Source: Craspedostauros australis
Lineage: Eukaryota > Bacillariophyta > Bacillariophyceae > Mastogloiales > Achnanthaceae
NCBI GenBank assembly: GCA_026770025.1
Contig: JAMXDE010000003.1
Coordinates: forward strand, 372,001-436,000
Length of the DNA: 64,000 bases
Direction of reading: 5' to 3'
Position numbers and translations under genes: made by a program. Positions 22,949 through 34,979 of this stretch are shown here, piece by piece. Position 1 is the first letter of the stretch; each line of letters starts with the position of its first letter. A model generated the notes under the pieces. That model did no database searches and was not told the origin of the DNA. It worked only from the letters and a program-made list of their open reading frames with translations.

Positions 22949-25498
22949 ATGCTGCGCGCTGGTGATTGTGTGAAGGTGGCACCCCACCAACACTCAGGTG
23001 GCAAGCTCCGTGACCTGGGCGTATGTCATGTTGAGTTTGCAATGAAGCAGACCACGGATGGTGCTACAGTCAAACGCGATGGGCCTCTTGCACCAGGAGA
23101 GGTGGCAATGGTCATGGTGACCCCAGTGATGGGGCAGAGCCGAATGTACGTTGTTTGTGAGGATCTGTGCGCGCCACACAGCCTCGCTACCTTCGCACGG
23201 ACTCGCACTGCTGGTGGCCTTGCTAAGCCTTCCCTCCTTTCTCCCCAGCATCACTCCGTCGCTGTTACGCGTGTCAACAACAAGGCTAAGCCCCCCACAC
23301 CATCCCCAACTACCACGGAATCGCAAGAAGCCAGCATCGCTGCTTTTCTCAAGGTCTCATGCCGGCAGAAGGAAACAGCAATCGACCGTCTCACGAAGCA
23401 GATGAAGAAAGGCGCGAAAACAAAAGGATGGTTGCGAAAGGATGGAGGGCGTAGCAACACTAAGCCCACCAATAGAAAGAAACAACTTGATACGCAAGAC
23501 AAGCACAACTACATCGTTCTCTACTTCAACTTGGGTGCGATCCCAGCCAACACAAAATTGATCGCCCATGCTTGGGATATTGGTGCCACCACTGTTGCAA
23601 GCAACATCAAGAAATTCCAAAAGAACAAGCTGGAACGGAAGAAGCGCAGTGATGCAGGCAGCACCATCTTCACCTGCCCCAAGAAGCAAAAGCAATACTT
23701 CACGCCGCGTGCCATCTTCGCGAAACAACTGCAGCTCAAACATCCACAACAACGGTTGCCGCCCGAAGACATCTCTTATGCCTATGCCTCTGCTTCTCCT
23801 GAAGAGCTGGCATCCGCAAAATCCCTGTCTGATTCATGGTTGGAGCGTGGTCCGTTCCTGCAATTTGAGCTCCAGGATGTGTTGCAACGATGCAATGGCG
23901 CAATCTCGTGGGACGATATTGCATGCGAACTAGCAGGAAGGGGCAATGTCCAATGCGTTTGCGCGAACACCATTCGAACATACGTGATGGGATTGGAGGG
24001 CAGCAACTACCGTTCTACAACGATGCTCCCCAAGATCAAGGGCGACATCAAGGTGAAGCGCGACAGGTGGGCCAAGGACTTCTGTGTGTTCTGGGAATCA
24101 GCGGAGCTGTTCCTGAAAACGCAAGTTGTTGTTGTCCACATGGACGAAAAGTGGTTCTACTCTATTGTCGCTCGGCGCAACCTCAAACATGTGCCCCAGA
24201 TGGGAGTTAAGCCTGTTGACCATGCTGTGCACCACAAGTGCCACATTGAAAAGACCATGGCGATTGCATCAACAGCGTTCGCCCCAACAAATAACTGTTT
24301 TGCGAAAGGAGGAAAGGCGTATCGGGTCAGCTTTGAACGTGTTGGGCGCATGGTCCCAGCGCAGAAGAATATGTACCAGCGAACTTGGGTCTCGCCAACC
24401 AAGTACAAGCACCTTCCTGATCCCAACAAAATCTCTCGTGTGAAGGGTGAACTGTACTTCCAAGCACTGGAGATCACAGGCAGCAAGGAAACAGATGGTC
24501 GTCTTGATAAGCCCAAGCCGAAATACAGCCTCAAGAAATTCTTCCGCGAAAAAGAACTCCCCGCACTGGATTCGCTCGCCAACAAAATCAGGGACGAAAC
24601 GGGCAAGAACGTGGTGATTCGGTACCAGATGGATGGCGCAGGGCCACACAGAGACACGGAACTACTCAGGTTCATCAACGAGGAGTTCGACAGTCGCGGA
24701 TGGCATCTACGATTTCAACCATCGAATTCTCCCATCACGAACGTGAAAGACGATGCGATATTCCCAGCGATGTCGAAACACGTGTCAGCACATCAAGGTA
24801 AGCACCACGGGAGTCGCATGTTCACCACTGATGCGTTGTGGGAAGCTTGCAAAACCTGTTGGGAGCAATTTGGGCTGGACAAGCTGGCGCGTGCGTATGT
24901 TCGTCACCATCAGATCGCCTACGCAATTTGTGCTGCGGAAGGAGGTGACGAATTTGTGACAGAGCGCAAGGGACTGAGCATGAATGTGCGGAAACAAACG
25001 TTCACTGAAACTGACAAGGACGGCAACGAGATCGGTGTGACTGTGTCTCACATGGACTTCGCGTTGGAGGAGGATGATGATGAGGCAACCAACACGACCA
25101 CCAAGAAACCAACTGCAACAGGCAAGAAAGACAAATCAGCTGGCTTCAAATACGCCAAGCCCGACATCAAAGGTATGTACAATGATGCCCTCAAGGTGAT
25201 GGCTGTCAGTGGTCTGCAATGCCTGAAAACGAACCTGCCAACAACCAGCAGCCTCATTCCGTTGCTGGAGAAGCAAATCGTTGCGACAACCAAAGCCAAT
25301 GAGGAGGCTGAACACCAGAAGAAAGGCAAGAAGAAGAAGACGCCCAGCAAGAGCAAAGCCGAGATCATTGAGCCTCGCAACAGCAATAGCAAAGCCAAAG
25401 CAGCACCCACCATGAACACATTCGACGTGGCCATGTTCGCTGGCAAGGACGAGCATCACAGCAAAGCAGAGGAGGATACCAACACAGCAGAGGTGTAG
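22949..25498 (+). CDS. Mariner-like transposase, plant DD39D type (849 aa, intact)
   Basis: The frame is uninterrupted from ATG to TAG. Residues ~185-215 (LGAIPANTKLIAHAWDIGAT) read like a helix-turn-helix DNA-binding region. The catalytic core begins with VVHMDEKWFY, first Asp at residue 399; HxDEKWF is typical of plant-type mariner transposases. The second Asp is in RYQMDGAGPH (residue 562). The third is in NSPITNVKDD (residues 601/602), about 39 residues later, fitting the DD39D class. The N-terminal extension and Lys-rich C-terminal tail (KKGKKKKTPSKSK) are longer than usual for the family. Cut-and-paste transposition into TA is the known family activity. An intact frame suggests recent activity or selection. 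Confidence 0.8.
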   Translation: MLRAGDCVKVAPHQHSGGKLRDLGVCHVEFAMKQTTDGATVKRDGPLAPGEVAMVMVTPVMGQSRMYVVCEDLCAPHSLATFARTRTAGGLAKPSLLSPQHHSVAVTRVNNKAKPPTPSPTTTESQEASIAAFLKVSCRQKETAIDRLTKQMKKGAKTKGWLRKDGGRSNTKPTNRKKQLDTQDKHNYIVLYFNLGAIPANTKLIAHAWDIGATTVASNIKKFQKNKLERKKRSDAGSTIFTCPKKQKQYFTPRAIFAKQLQLKHPQQRLPPEDISYAYASASPEELASAKSLSDSWLERGPFLQFELQDVLQRCNGAISWDDIACELAGRGNVQCVCANTIRTYVMGLEGSNYRSTTMLPKIKGDIKVKRDRWAKDFCVFWESAELFLKTQVVVVHMDEKWFYSIVARRNLKHVPQMGVKPVDHAVHHKCHIEKTMAIASTAFAPTNNCFAKGGKAYRVSFERVGRMVPAQKNMYQRTWVSPTKYKHLPDPNKISRVKGELYFQALEITGSKETDGRLDKPKPKYSLKKFFREKELPALDSLANKIRDETGKNVVIRYQMDGAGPHRDTELLRFINEEFDSRGWHLRFQPSNSPITNVKDDAIFPAMSKHVSAHQGKHHGSRMFTTDALWEACKTCWEQFGLDKLARAYVRHHQIAYAICAAEGGDEFVTERKGLSMNVRKQTFTETDKDGNEIGVTVSHMDFALEEDDDEATNTTTKKPTATGKKDKSAGFKYAKPDIKGMYNDALKVMAVSGLQCLKTNLPTTSSLIPLLEKQIVATTKANEEAEHQKKGKKKKTPSKSKAEIIEPRNSNSKAKAAPTMNTFDVAMFAGKDEHHSKAEEDTNTAEV

Positions 25499-26783
25499 CT
25501 GCAAATCGAAGTAGTAGTAGTATATGTTATAGGCACACCTGTGATTGGAGTGCCCGTGTGCGCATCGTCTGTTTGATGGCATGGAGGATTGTGATGTGTG
25601 GTGTGTGATGTTTGTTTTGTGTTTGTATTTTGTGTATTGTGATGAGAGATGTGATTTTGTGACGCAGACCGTTATTTTTGTGTCGTGAATGGTGTGCGTC
25701 GTGGAGCCATCGCGTTGTGTTGTGCTGCTCTGGTCCGAAAAATTCCAGCCGAACCACACACAAAAACGCTCCAAGGCCTCAACTGCGTCGATCGGAGCGC
25801 CAGCACAATCGGTGTGTGTTGCACAAACCAATCGAATGGCAAAGGCTCCTCTTTGTTGGTACCGCACTCGTACGTCTGTACCACATCGTGCCATGCCAGT
25901 ACTCCACTTCCTTTTCATCACACATGTGCAACCCTCGCGATCATTGCTGCCATCAAGTCCACGCGTCTGTACTCGTCACTGGAGCACCAACGATGCATCC
26001 TCTGATCATTCATCTCTGCTCATGCCCTGCCGACGGCACTGCCACTAGCACGATCGCCATGTATTGGTGGAGCAGAGGAGAGTAGAGTAGAGCAGAGCGC
26101 AACGAATCCACACCATACAATGCTCGTATGCTATACTATGCTATGTTGTGATGTGCTAGTGCAGCTCCTATAATATGTTACATTCGATGAGCTATTCCGT
26201 CGTCTGCGTGCTGAAGACGAACACGCAGGACGCCCCCTTCTGCAGATACAGACGTTCTGGGTAACCAAACGTGGCATCACCGAGTCTTCGTTTTAGTTCG
26301 CACCTAACGTTTCCTCGCTGAGCTGGCCTCGAACAAGACAAGTTTAGAATACTCGACAAGTTGTACGACAAGAACGCAAGTGCACTCGTATGGATGTCTG
26401 GACGGAGTGGTTGAGACTGCAGTCAAGTTGTGTGGTTCATCTTTGGATATGCTCCCTTGAAGTCATGGGCAAAGGTACCATATCATACTATACTAGCACA
26501 TGGAAGTACGAGAATGCACAACTGGCAAGGCGCGGCGCAGCACAGGATGCAAACGATTGTTACACGACCATATTGTAACATGTATTTTATTCTTGGATCA
26601 TCGTGCCATATGCAACGATGGAGTTGAGTTGCGCCATTCGTTCTGAATATGGATCGCATCCGTGCTGTCTTGCCGCTGCGGAAGATGCGACCGTATGAGC
26701 ATGGGCGTACATGTGGACATGTCGTGATGTTTGTACTCCCACGCCTGTTCGCGCCCTGAGAGTGCGGTCTGCCATTTCATTTT
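25499..26783. other. Interior of the mariner-like element, no supported gene
   Basis: Low-complexity TGTGT-rich sequence follows the transposase stop, then short frames without domains. Nothing recognisable. Confidence 0.45.
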
Positions 26784-29546
26784 TCAAGAGCATGCATCGT
26801 TATTTTGTCCAGGGCAGTCGTTGGATGGGCTGTCGATGGTGTAGGTCCGGCCAGGAGAGCTGCTGCACATGTCTGTCGCCATGCAGTCCTGGCAGCTGCT
26901 TGGAGCCACGCAGGTGTTCGCCGCGATGACCAGATCATCAACCACCAAGTTGGAGTTTGCAACACCGTTGCAGCTGTCTTGTGGCAAGCATGTGCCACTG
27001 TCGATGGTGATGCCACCGAGAGTCTTGAACGGGCCAGCGTGAACATTCTGACAAGCACATTGTCCCTGACAAGTGTTCATCCCCATGCTGATGTTGGCAA
27101 GCGTAGGTGTGGCGATACCGGGAGACTGGGCGGCACGAATTCCAAGGCCTTTGCAGCCGTCCCCGCCATTTCATCCTGCATGGTGGGTCCGGATGTTACC
27201 ATAGATGTTCTGCCCAAGGTTCTCGCAGCTGTTTGTGCTGGTGCATGCGGCTGGCCCAATGATGTGGTAGCCAATGGCGGCCGTGGTGGCGGGAGGGCTG
27301 GAAAAAGATCCAAGATTCTTGCAGGAATTTAGTCCAAGACAGCTGCCAAGGATGATGGCATTCTTTGAAACCCCTTCGCAGGAACTATCGCTTGCACACG
27401 AGTCCGGGGTGATGGTGATGATGTCGCTCCTGAGAGTGCAACCAAGAGTTCCTTGGCAGCAGGCCCCGCCCACAGCACCGCATCTCATGGATAGGCTTGC
27501 GGCGTTCGCAGTGAGAAGGATGCCATCACCTTCGAGAGCAGTGAGGATGGCTACGATTGCTCGGGGGTCATTCTTGATGTGATCGAATCGTACCTGCGCC
27601 TGTTGCTGCGACGCCTGGCTGCCTTGGTCGTCATCGCATCCGAAGATGCTTTTCACGAACCTGTCCTTGTTTGTTGGGAGAGACTCGATGTCGTTGACGA
27701 ATTGTGTGCATGTGCCCACATCGTCATCACAGAGGATGACTGGTCTGGAGGTGAAGCCTGCAGCAACCTCCCCAGCCTCATTCAAGCAAAGGGTCTGCAG
27801 GGTGGTGTTGTTGATGGTCGGGGAGTTTGTTGGAACAAAAGTTGGCAGATCGGATGGCTGCTCTGTCGGAATCATTGTTGGGGTATCGCTTGCCAGCGGA
27901 GTAGGGGGCGAAAGTCGGGCAATCTGTTGGGCGTTGATCATTGTTGATGCAGAATTGATCGACCCTTTCGACCCTTACATAACCATCCACGTCTTTGGGG
28001 CAGGTGACAGCAGCATCGTAGATAATGAAGACTTCGTCGCTGCCGCAGTTGGTTTTTGTCATGCATTCGTAGCACGCGCCGCCGCTGTCACAGCCATATT
28101 CTGGCACAATGATGTCAGTCGTCATTGAGTCACCGAATTCCAATCCTGCGCAAGCGTAGGCTGCGGCGCAGGCATTGTCGCCGATGATCAAGCTGCCCTG
28201 GATCTTCCCAGCTGACGGCAACGGTGTGCATGCGCAGTCGTAGTAAAAGCTCACATGTGCTCCGCCGTATGCATGATCACCAAGGCATGCGTTGGACCCA
28301 ATTCTGATGTGGCTCCGGGAGTGGCTGGCCCGGTTCTGTTCAATGCAGAAGCCAATGCCCGCACGGGCGTAGGGTCCAACGCAGGCGCCGCTTTGTGTGA
28401 TGGCGTCTCTGTAGGGATATTCACCAGCGACGGTGCAGGAAAGAGAATCAGTGCAGGCCAGTTGACCAATGAAGGTGACACCGTACGTTCGGTGAGGACC
28501 ATAGCAATCGGAAACATAAAGAGAGTTCACGCTGGCACATGCCCCTTCGCTGGTACAGGATGAATCCAGGACCAATGGGTTTAGTCCCATCCTGTCGCAA
28601 GATCCAGACCCAATGCAGGCAGTGGTGGCAATGGTCATGAAACTGTAACCGTCAGCGCTGGTACAGTGATACTCCTCTGCACAGCATGGAGCCCCGGCGT
28701 CCTGGCACGCGTACTAGATGTCCTCGCCACCGAGAGCTGTGAGCAGAGTGGTGCCGGCGGCGGACAATAGCGTCAGCTCCTCAGCTAGCAAGGGGTTGGA
28801 CGCATATCGGTTGAATAGCTTGCGCACATCCCCCTCGGTCAAGAGGCCAGCGCATGCGAAGTAATTCTGCAATCCTGGTGTGCTTCGAACAGCATTGACG
28901 GCCTCGCGGCACGATGTCTTGGATGGATTGCAGATGATGGTCTTCGGCTCGGATGCCTCCGGCGGAAAGCATGGCGGCGCAACATCTGGCTTGCAGGCCA
29001 CGGAGATGCTGGAATCAAATGCAAACGAGGTGGTAGTTGATGCAGATGTAGGCCCCGATGTCGGCATGGAAGTTGGATCTCGCGTCGGCATGCTGGTTGC
29101 TCTGCCTGTTGGCTGGTCGGTCGGTGATGAGGTAGGCCTCAAGGTTGGATTGCTGGTCGCCAATGCAACTGGCAACCCAGTTGGCCTTGAAGTTGGTGCC
29201 CCAGTTGGTGGCGAGGTTGGTGTAGAAGTCGGTGTTGTCGTCATTATTCCAGCCAATGCAGTTGGTGCCAATGTAGGAGAGCTGGTAGGCGAACTGGTTG
29301 GTGCCACACTGGGATTGCTGGTTGGACTGTTGGAGGGTGCTCCCGTCTGTTGGTGCCCTTGATTTTCTTTGGGATGAAACCGCTGTCGGCCTTCAGCAGT
29401 CTGGTTGCCTGCATCGCAACATGAAGTTCTTTGGTTGGGTCAACCAATCTACAGCCATGAAGGATGGCATCAATCGTCTTGCGTTTGGCGAGCAAGATCA
29501 CCATGATGGTCGCTGCCTTGAAGTTGAGCATCTTCGGTTTCCACAT
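26784..29546 (-). pseudogene. Broken secreted-type protein with Pro-Thr repeats and Cys-rich repeats
   Basis: A single protein can be followed across several lesions. A possible start at 29546 gives a hydrophobic stretch (FKAATIMVILLA), then a frame change into PT repeats such as APTSSPTSSPTLAPT (29307 downwards). A globular stretch follows, then TAG at 28714-28716 in an otherwise continuous frame. Cys-rich units come next (AGAPCCAEEYHC; TTACIGSGSC; SSCTSEGAC). A frame change near 27890-27910 lies inside a second PT block, then more Cys-rich units follow (GACCQGTLGC, DSCASDSSC). A TGA at 27171-27173 precedes CKGLG and CQGQCACQNV up to a stop at 26784. PT-repeat proteins with CxGxxSC-like units are common in diatom genomes and are thought to be extracellular. 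At least two stops and two frame changes indicate decay. Confidence 0.65.
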
Positions 29547-30240
29547 GGTCTTTGCTTGGTTGTGGTTTGCTGGAATGCTGTTTCTTTCCTCTCTAATTCG
29601 GATGAGCGGTCTACTATTGCTCGTATTTGCTTTGAGGCTCCTTCACACTCGTGGCTGGATCGATACTTTCGGTTGTGTTGATGTCGTCCCTTGCGCCTTG
29701 GCGTTCTTGCAGGAGGATCGTGCTGCACGGTTGCGCAGGATGCATACCGTACCACGTTGATCATGTGCGCACCGCATGTTATCGGAGAAGAAAATTGGAA
29801 ACAGCAACAGTGGCAAGAATGTGGATTGGCTGAGCTGTGCATGCATCATTCACAGGATTGGCAGCCGAGGTGAAGACGATGTCGTGGTGATTGGCGAAGC
29901 ACTGTCGTCTGCGTCGTACAGATCGCCAATGCGCTTCGTCGTATTCCGAGACGATTGGATGTTGCTGGTTTCCATTGTGAGATTGGTTGACGCGGACTCA
30001 TGTTGGCTGTCCTGGCATGGCACATTCTGTTGTTGCTGCACACGGTCATCACGTTGTCTTGTGGAGGAAGAGCCACACGATGTCTCTTCCTCTGTTGTGA
30101 CTCGTTTCTCATGACGTGGAATCCGTTCCCTGTGACGTAGACGACGGATCAGCGAGAGTAAACACGAAATAGCTCTAAATATACAATCGCCGTTTCTCCC
30201 AAAAGCAAGCAAACCAGTGGCAACAAGGGGCCAAAACTCT

Positions 30241-30281
30241 ACAACTAGTGCTATCGCGACACCGTTTTACATTGAGTGCAG
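30241..30281 (-). repeat. Right terminal inverted repeat of the mariner-like element
   Basis: Exact reverse complement of 20736-20776 (41 bases). It is followed by CTAG and then TA (30286-30287). Confidence 0.8.
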
Positions 30282-30285
30282 CTAG

Positions 30286-32596
30286 TACATGAACAACACC
30301 AAGAAGGAAGACAACAGAGGATTCTGACAACAACAGGGTTCTGTTGTGTGGCATTGTGGAAAACGAGAATCTTCGACTGATTCGACTATGAGTAAGATCA
30401 TCGAAGATCAACGATTGTTTGGACATCTGTCGAAGCACAACGAATGCGAAAGATCATTGATGGTGACACGCCAATGGTTCGAAATGGTCGTTGAGTGTTT
30501 CCATCGGTCTGAACAGTGTTGTGGTTTGGGGCTGCCTCCAACAACCCAACTTCAGTCACAATCAACACCACTTCAATCCGAAGCAAATGACGTGGAAGTC
30601 TCTGGAGACAGAAACACAGAGAGACAGTGAGACAGAGAGAGAGAGGGAGCTGTCATCGCCACCACCACCATGTACACCATGACCCACGCTTGCTTGTGTT
30701 ATCGTGGCATCTGCAAGACCACTGTCCCTCGTCCACCTGCCATTGCAAGCACCAACTTGAGGCGCGAACCAATGCCTCGAACAACCATGAAGCCACCGAT
30801 GTGACTGCGTTGGTTGGTTGTGTTTGTTGGTTGCGACCCATCCCATTTGGATTTGGCTGGTTGCCATCCCACCGCATTGCAACCATCACCATCCGCACAG
30901 GCAACAAGAGTCCTCAACATCCAACCAACACCCCATTGCGTATTGGGATGGGTTGGCACCTTCAGCAATCAACAGGCAGATCGATACCGTGCCGCCTCCA
31001 CTGTCCCTGCTGCATGGACTACGAACATACAATACCATGCTCGTTCTATCCTGAGGCACGAGCGCCGCCATCTTGGCTCGTGACTTCCAGAGCATCGATG
31101 CTCAACCGTGATCGACAGGAACATCCACCTCACGAACGAAGTTGGGAGCACCACGAAGGAGGACATGTGGGGATACGGTATCCATGGGCCATGGATCGCT
31201 GACCGTGTGCTTCTTGTACCAAAATGGATCTCTGTGTCAACCATGATCAGCAATACGGCACTCGCACTCTGCATGGGGTTGCTTGTTGGTTGGTTGGTTG
31301 TTTTTTTCTTGTGCTCGTCAAGCTCTCTGGATGCTTGGACTGCGCTGGCTCGTCAATTCTTGCCCTTCCGCCACGCTGGCATTGCTTGCTTCGAAGATTG
31401 GAATGGATGGTGACCCTGGCATTTGTTGCTTCAACGGCGAGTGATCACTCCTCCTGGGACTTGGTGAGGGTCTCAGCTGCAGTTTTGGCACAATGACGAG
31501 AGTGCAACTCCTGGTGAGATGAGGACAATAGGGCGATACGGGACGGTCGATGGAACCGTGCAACAACCATGCCCCTCGCGGCTTCCCATCATTTCCCTCT
31601 GCCTTGTTCGCCATGTGCTCTTCGTAGATCGTCTCTTCCACAAACTTGGATCGGCTGGCATCGGCACTGTAGCTTTGAATCGGCTTGGCAGTGTGCGACT
31701 TGGAGTGGAGAGTGCTTTATGTGTGAATTCGGTGGCACGGTGACGACCGCACTGCAACGACCGCACAGCTTGTGAACATGCTGCTGCCTTGCGTCCATTG
31801 TCTGCGCAATGAACCAACAATGATGTTGATGGCGGAGCGTGGATGGAACCACGGACGTCCAATATGCTCATAAATGACATCAGCAACATCCCTGTGTGCG
31901 TATGTACCGCAGAGAGCGGACCAGACTCGTCGTACACAAGGTGGAGGCAGCGTGGCAGCAGTATCCAGCCCTTCAATCTCTTGAAACATCCGGTGACTTC
32001 ATCACAGCGTTCTATTGCACAAGCAGATATAGTGCATGCGGTACTGTTCCAACCATACATAGATATTTGCAGTCTATTCGTAGGTGTATTAAATTACAGC
32101 GACGTGAGTCTACCACACCTCTATGAGTATGATACGAGTACGGAGCGGCCCATCCATCTCATTCCATCCCATCATGTCGTGATGCATCACAAGGTGGGAG
32201 TTTTGGTACCATTCATCAAGGGATGGCGGCACTGAGACGCGCTCTTGTTCCTGACTGCTTTCTTTGATATGAGTTGCAGTGGTTTTGTGCCGGACAGCTT
32301 CTCATGGTAGACAGCATCGCGTGTCGACGATCTGCTTCGTCCACGGCGATTTGATTGAAGGGCCCGCGTGATGACGAACGTTTGTTGCCATGCTGTTGTT
32401 TGCCATGTCGTCCATTGTCATCTCACTCATTACTGTGCCGTTCGACGCTGTAATTTCGATATCCTCTTGATCTGTTTCGTTGTCGCGCCGATGGTGATCG
32501 TTCATCGGAGGACTTCCTTCGCTGATCTTTGCCACGTGGTGTCGATTGGCGACGGTCACGTTGATTTGGTCTTCGCGAACTTCCTCAGTCATGCTT
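30286..32596. other. Right flank of the mariner-like element; no supported gene
   Basis: The first ~100 bases resemble 37035-37130 (GAACAACAC, AACAGGGTTCT, CTTCGACT blocks in order), i.e. the continuation of the duplicated ankyrin-locus upstream region. Beyond that I see only short frames, a GAGA tract at 30618-30650, and GTTGG repeats. No gene is supported. Confidence 0.45.
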
Positions 32597-34314
32597 TCAC
32601 GAAGGTGAGCCGTTGCGCCATTGCAAACCAGTACCAGTGGAGTGCACATTTGAGTTGGTTTCGCGTGAACTCGAGGCTGCGTTCACATCATCCGCACTGC
32701 CAGATGTTCCTTGTCTCCGCGATGATGGCGATGAGTCCATCGATACTTGCGCAGTTCTTCTATGGCCGTGATCGGACGGGCTTCGATGACTCCGCGCCGA
32801 TGGCGAGCGGCGGCTTCTTCCAGAGAAAGACGTGTGGATTTCTCTGTCGCGACGATGACACAATGATGGCGAACGCTCCGCACTCTTTGATCTTGGCGAT
32901 GTCGCGTGCGGCTTGCCACTGGTGTGCTGTGCGCTTCTCCGCCGATGCCGTGGCGACGGTGATATCGAAGGTAATACCAATGGTGATGACACGTCTCTTG
33001 TTTTGCTGGAGTGGTGACGTCGGGGCCCATTGCCAAGCACCCTGGAGATCCTTTCCTTGATCGCTTCTCATCACGCAGAACACCCGCGCTTCGTCCGCGT
33101 GAACATCGTTGCTTTGAGTCTTCGCTTGGGTGCAACGAACTGCGTGCGGATCTGTTGCAAGAGGGAGCCACCCGGTCCTTCTTGCTCGATTGCAACTCGA
33201 TTCCCAAACTCAAGGCTCCAGGACTGGATGAGGCTTGGGGTGCGGCCGAGACACCTCTGTGTTCGTGTTCGCGTTCGAACTGTTGAAGATTGAGTTTGGA
33301 TTTGGACTGTGTTGATGATGGCGACGATGATGGTGCCTTTGCGGATGCTTTGGTCAAGGCAAGATCGGCCAATTGCGATGATCGGGATTCGAGAGATGGC
33401 CGCTGCTTCGATTTGGCAGGATTGGTCGACGACACTTCACGTAATGATGATCGTTTGGCCTTGAGGATACTTTCCAACGTTGACCTGCGCTTGTTCAACG
33501 ACGAAGACTGTTGTCTCTCTTCATGTGTGCAGCTGAAGGGGACTGGTGTAGATGCCGCGCTCCAACCTCCAGGCGTGACAGGGACCGCCAAGCTTCTCCC
33601 ACCATTCGTTGCAGCAGCACTTGTCGCAACGTCGACGCTGTCGTGGAGACTTGGCAGATTGGACAGTGGCTCCAGGCTCTCACTGCGTGACGTCTCCGTT
33701 GTCGCAATGCGAGATAGAGCAGGGGTGCTGGCCGCACTCATCGCGCCTGGTGTGTCTGATGTGTCTGATGTGTCTGATGTGCCTGGCATGTTGTGTCCAT
33801 CCTTCGAGAATTCCAAACTCTTGCTCCTCCATTTGTCGCTGCTGGTCGTTCCGTTGGAATTCGTTCTTGGCCTTGGCCTGTATCTCCGACTCTGGGCAAG
33901 CTTCGTCTTGTCTTGGCTGCTCCGTTCGCAGGTTGCGCCGAGTGCTGGGGCTGTGGCGAAGCTGAGTCCACCTGGGGTGTTTGGCGCCTGTATCGATTCG
34001 TTGTCGTTGAACTGGCTGGGATCAAGGGAGCTGAATGACATCTCATGAGTTTGCATGTTGAGCATGTCCAGACTCTTCGCACGTGATCGTTTCACAGCTG
34101 AAGCTTTCGCATCTTTTGCGGTACTTCTATTGGCCCTGCTTGGTGTATCTGTGCTGACGCTCGCACAACCACCTGATTTTGCGGCTGCTCTGGCTTCTTT
34201 GGCGACGCCAGTGGGCTTGCTCGCCTTCGATTTTGTATCGGCCTGCTGCGGTTGCGGTTGCTTGGTCTCCGTTTGCTTCTCCGCTATCCGTCTGACACCG
34301 TCCTCTTCCAGCAA
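32597..34314 (-). CDS. Low-complexity TPG-motif and RS-rich protein, possibly frameshifted (uncertain)
   Basis: A minus-strand frame of 543 codons (34314-32683) has no ATG at its head; its first ATG is at 34065. It therefore lacks its 5' end, or an upstream exon exists. Three spaced repeats of the form TPGxxSxAxxP occur (NTPGGLSFATAPAL, DTPGAMSAASTPAL, VTPGGWSAASTPVP), two of them preceded by an RxKSLx motif. That pattern is unlikely by chance and argues for real coding. TSD repeated three times is encoded by a 9-bp tandem near 33760-33786. Near 33040 the protein-like character passes to another frame (32597-33040), rich in RS/SP (SPRSKSAERSPS, RSRRSPSARSHRSPS). This suggests one frameshift or an unseen intron. 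No family recognised. Confidence 0.4.
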
Positions 34315-34605
34315 CTTCGATCGTCATGACCGCATGACCGCACAAAGGTTTGAACAGAGTACCTATCAGGCTGGACGCTTTGCTGTGACAACTCCCAGAG
34401 TCGATCGTACTCATGGAAGGTTCCATAGTAATACTCATAATCGTACGACGAGTGGGTAAAGGTGCGGAGCAACTGGCGAGCCTTCCCACAGTTCCTCTTG
34501 GATGTCGATGACTCATTATCTTGTCCGATGGTTGGTGTTTGTGTCGGTGGTACCAATGAAGGGATGTAGCGCTTTTGGAGTGGTCACCATTGCCATCACC
34601 ATCAT

Positions 34606-34979
34606 CGAACAGAGTTGTGTTGCATGAAGAGATGCTGGTTTGCGCCATCATCATCAGTGCCGTCATGAGTGTTGTTGTTGAAGGATATCTTGCCTGTGTA
34701 GATACATTGGAGGACATGTCGGACGTGCTTTGGTTGAAGGTTGGGAAGAGGGACAGTTACTTACATGAGGGCCATGCCGTCTTGGGTGCCATCCTTCGAG
34801 TTCTGATGTTGGATTCCTTTGTCGATTACCGTCTCAATGGATTGGATGGTGATCTTGAGGGCTTCAGCGTTTGCCTTGATTGGTTGCTGTTCATCACCCT
34901 GTCCACAAAAAGATGGTGTCGGCCTTGTTCTCGGTTTAGAAAGATCTCAGCCGGTCTTCTCCAGTGCTGATGTTGGTTC
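34606..34979 (-). pseudogene. BTB/POZ-domain remnant downstream of ankyrin gene 2
   Basis: The same BTB relic as at 18.6-19.2 kb: TNISTGEDR, a stop, KADTIFL, then in another frame GDEQQPIKANAEALKI, SIETVIDKGIQHQ, a TAA, LPNLQPKHVRHVLQCIYTG and KISFNNNTHDG. The YTGKISF motif and the ADTIFL/IKAN opening identify a BTB core. It carries different lesions from the first copy, so the two decayed at least partly independently. It lies ~100 bp beyond the ankyrin gene on the same strand. Confidence 0.55.

Larger units (their letters stand above)
20720..30285 (+). mobile_element. Large mariner-like (plant-type) element with TA target site and internal gene remnant
   Basis: The segment is bounded by inverted repeats (20736-20776 and 30241-30281) and by TA at 20718-20719 and 30286-30287. 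The paralogous locus near 37030-37045 matches the left flank and then, without the 9.6 kb, the start of the right flank (CGAACAACAC), as expected for an empty site. Tc1/mariner elements duplicate TA, and an intact mariner-type transposase gene lies inside at 22949-25498. At 9566 bp it is much longer than typical mariners. It also contains the broken Pro-Thr-repeat gene at 26784-29546. Whether this is one element with cargo or a composite of ends from two copies is not settled. Confidence 0.6.

Noticed and set aside
29643-32060. Several 60-195 codon frames on both strands
   Set aside because: No domain, mutually overlapping, and typical of open frames in repeat-rich non-coding DNA.
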